A stretch of 17,906 nt of DNA, from the NCBI GenBank assembly GCA_041859375.1, contig JBHEKP010000342.1, positions 1 to 17,906 on the forward strand, in the 5' to 3' direction. Shown one piece after another: positions 16,523 to 17,906 of this stretch. The translations under genes were made by a program, and so were the position numbers. This DNA is from JBHEKP01 sp041859375. GTDB lineage: Bacteria; Hydrogenedentota; Hydrogenedentia; Hydrogenedentales; CAITNO01. Every line of letters starts with the position of its first letter. The stretch's first letter is position 1. The notes beneath the pieces are model-generated. The model saw only the letters and a list, made by a program, of their open reading frames with translations, made no database searches and was not told the origin of the DNA.

Positions 16523-17470
16523 ATGAGCATGCAAAAACTGGCCGTGCTGCTGGTCATGGTGGCCTGCTGGGCAGGCTGCGGCCGCGCCGAGGAGACACAA
16601 ATGAACCCCCTTACCCCGGAGGAGGAGCGGATCATCGTGCACAAGGGCACGGAACGCCCCTTTACAGGCAAGTTTTACAAGCACCATGAAACTGGAACCT
16701 ATGTGTGCCGCCGGTGCAACGCGCCGTTGTACCAGTCGAAGGACAAGTTTGAGTCCGGCTGCGGCTGGCCGAGTTTTGACGACGAACTGCCCGGTGCGGT
16801 GCGCCGCCAGCCGGACGCGGACGGCATGCGCACGGAAATCCTTTGCGCCAAGTGCGGCGGCCACTTGGGACATGTGTTTTTCGGGGAAATGCTCACGCCC
16901 AAAAACACCCGGCACTGCGTCAACTCTGTTTCCCTGGACTTTGTCCCCGCCGCCGCAACGGCCCTGGCGGCGGAGCCTGCCCCCGCAACGCCCGAAAGGG
17001 CCATTTTTGCCGGGGGATGTTTCTGGGGGGTGGAGTATCACTTCCAAAAAGCCAAAGGCGTGCTGGCCACCCGCGTGGGTTACACCGGCGGCCATTTGCA
17101 GAATCCGTCCTACAAGGACGTGTGTTATACCGACACGGGCCACGCCGAGGCGATTGAAGTGACCTTTGACCCCACCCAGACCACTTTTGAGGAAATGGCC
17201 AAACTCTTCTTTGAGATTCACGACCCCACCCAGGTGAACCGGCAGGGCCCTGATGTGGGCGCCCAGTACCGTTCTGCGGTGTTTTACCTGGGCGACGCGC
17301 AGAAGGCAACCACGGAAAAGCTCATTGACATACTGCGTGGAAAAGGAATGAAGGTCGCCACGCAGGTGCTCCCGGCGGGAATCTTCTGGCCCGCCGAGGA
17401 CTACCACCAGCAGTACTACGAAAAGAAGGGCAGCCAGCCCTACTGCCACGCATACACCAAGCGGTTTTAA
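16523..17470 (+). CDS. msrBA: Bifunctional methionine sulfoxide reductase MsrB-MsrA, probable lipoprotein
   Basis: The enzyme reduces both R- and S-methionine sulfoxide in proteins. The ATG at 16523 has GAGG 8 nt upstream (315 residues). The first 19 residues form a lipoprotein-like signal (KLAVLLVMVACWAGC), with Cys19 in WAGC or Cys15 as the candidate lipid anchor; the -3 Trp is not the usual Leu. MsrB comes first: zinc pairs CRRC and CAKC, GCGWPSF, and catalytic Cys132 in RHCVNSVSLDF. A short Ala/Pro linker (AAATALAAEPAPATPE) follows, then MsrA with catalytic Cys166 in GGCFWGVEYHF, GYTGGHLQNPSY and QYRSAVFYL. The order is B then A, the reverse of the more familiar MsrA-MsrB fusions. Envelope location suggests repair of surface proteins after oxidative stress. 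The gene is monocistronic as far as can be seen; its promoter is not clear. Confidence 0.95.
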   Translation: MSMQKLAVLLVMVACWAGCGRAEETQMNPLTPEEERIIVHKGTERPFTGKFYKHHETGTYVCRRCNAPLYQSKDKFESGCGWPSFDDELPGAVRRQPDADGMRTEILCAKCGGHLGHVFFGEMLTPKNTRHCVNSVSLDFVPAAATALAAEPAPATPERAIFAGGCFWGVEYHFQKAKGVLATRVGYTGGHLQNPSYKDVCYTDTGHAEAIEVTFDPTQTTFEEMAKLFFEIHDPTQVNRQGPDVGAQYRSAVFYLGDAQKATTEKLIDILRGKGMKVATQVLPAGIFWPAEDYHQQYYEKKGSQPYCHAYTKRF

Positions 17471-17609
17471 ACGCTTCAAAAGCAATATCTTGGGATGGAA
17501 GAACCCCTACGGGTCTTTATGGCATGGCGGAGTAAACGGCATTGGTGAGATAATCACTAACAGTAAGGCTCTTGAAATGTGCCGTCGAAAAAAAACGTCA
17601 TTCTGCTCA

Positions 17610-17638
17610 TTGACATGCTGTCATATTGACGTTATAAT
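17610..17638 (+). promoter_or_regulatory. Perfect-consensus sigma-70 promoter with internal palindrome
   Basis: TTGACA (17610-17615) and TATAAT (17633-17638) are both exact consensus hexamers with the optimal 17-bp spacing. The palindrome TGACA-TGC-TGTCA (17611-17623) overlaps the -35 box and could be a repressor operator. A start near 17645 lies about 4 nt before the next gene's ATG. The preceding gap (17471-17609) is AT-richer and holds nothing else I can name. Confidence 0.85.
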
Positions 17639-17648
17639 GTGATTGATT

Positions 17649-17906
17649 ATGACAGACTATTTGTCCCGGGAAATAGCCCCAAGGCTGGCGCGGGCGATGC
17701 AAACAATGCCGGTGGTTGTGTTGTCCGGATTGCGGCAGGCGGGGAAGAGCACGCTTCTCCAGCGCGAGAAATCAATTGCGGCGGAGAGGTCCTACCGCAC
17801 GTTGGATGATTTTGCGGTATTGGCCGCCGCCCGAACGAATCCGGAGTCGCTTCTGGAAGACACCGTCACGCTTGACGAGGTGCAGCGGTGCCCCGAACTG
17901 CTTTTG
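17649..17906 (+). CDS. AAA_14-type ATPase (DUF4143 family), N-terminal part
   Basis: The gene opens at ATG 17649 and runs off the right edge after 86 codons. It begins MTDYLSREIAPRLARAM, then VVVLSGLRQAGKSTLLQ with the Walker A motif GLRQAGKST (27-35), YRTLDDFAVLAAARTNPE, and Walker B VTLDEVQRCPELL (Asp76, Glu77). The (D/L)DEVQ-x-x-PELL pattern and the R-L-x-R-x-M start are typical of the AAA_14 domain proteins that carry a C-terminal DUF4143. These are common, often multi-copy bacterial ATPases of unknown function that are usually accessory. No ribosome site precedes the ATG, and the strong promoter puts the RNA start almost on it, so the mRNA may be leaderless. The C-terminal half is needed to confirm the family. 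Confidence 0.88.
   Translation, partial: MTDYLSREIAPRLARAMQTMPVVVLSGLRQAGKSTLLQREKSIAAERSYRTLDDFAVLAAARTNPESLLEDTVTLDEVQRCPELLL

Noticed and set aside
16381..16671. 97-codon N-terminal extension of the DUF4091 gene
   Set aside because: It would bury the clear signal peptide, run through msrBA coding sequence and lose the promoter; the ATG at 16380 has a ribosome site.
17498..17518. Possible terminator after msrBA (AAGA-A-CCC/GGG-TCTT)
   Set aside because: The stem is short and has a bulged A, and the T run is only three bases; not strong enough to call.

Overview
This is a gene-dense, high-GC bacterial window with short intergenic gaps and genes on both strands. An OMPP1/FadL-type outer-membrane protein and a probable lipoprotein methionine sulfoxide reductase point to a diderm (Gram-negative) bacterium. 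A secreted 1001-residue DUF4091/GH123-like protein and a CxxS/CxxY variant of the DksA fold would suit a PVC-type or Hydrogenedentota-like lineage, but that placement is inference from gene content and is weak.

Layout. Bases 1-6752 lie on the minus strand: a truncated RhuM-family gene (left edge), a large polytopic membrane protein, a FadL-like barrel, a TraR/DksA-family regulator with its own promoter and terminator, and the RNA-binding protein Tex. A divergent control region (6753-7075) separates tex from ppdK on the plus strand. ppdK (pyruvate phosphate dikinase) ends in a strong terminator and is followed by a DapA-superfamily lyase. Next comes a complete branched-chain amino-acid operon: promoter, leader peptide, attenuator, ilvB and ilvN. 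A perfect 16-bp inverted repeat separates ilvN from a convergent minus-strand gene for the DUF4091/GH123-like secreted protein. That gene is divergent from a fused MsrB-MsrA gene. The window ends in the first 86 codons of an AAA_14-type ATPase driven by a perfect consensus promoter that seems to make a near-leaderless mRNA.

How the genes work together. Most are independent housekeeping units: PPDK links pyruvate and PEP, IlvBN makes acetolactate or acetohydroxybutyrate from pyruvate, Tex and the DksA-like protein act on transcription, and MsrBA repairs oxidised methionine in the envelope. Only ilvB-ilvN (17-nt overlap) is a clear operon. The two edge genes (RhuM, AAA_14 ATPase) are typical accessory genes.

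The most notable item is the ilv cassette. A 27-residue leader peptide, 12 residues of which are Val, Leu or Ile, lies upstream of a GC-rich terminator-like hairpin. The peptide resembles the enterobacterial IvbL leader, and IlvB and IlvN are themselves of the E. coli IlvBN type with a short small subunit. This looks like a whole attenuated operon conserved in, or transferred to, a distant genome. I see no CRISPR array, rRNA, tRNA, insertion sequence or integrase, and no obviously new multi-gene system.
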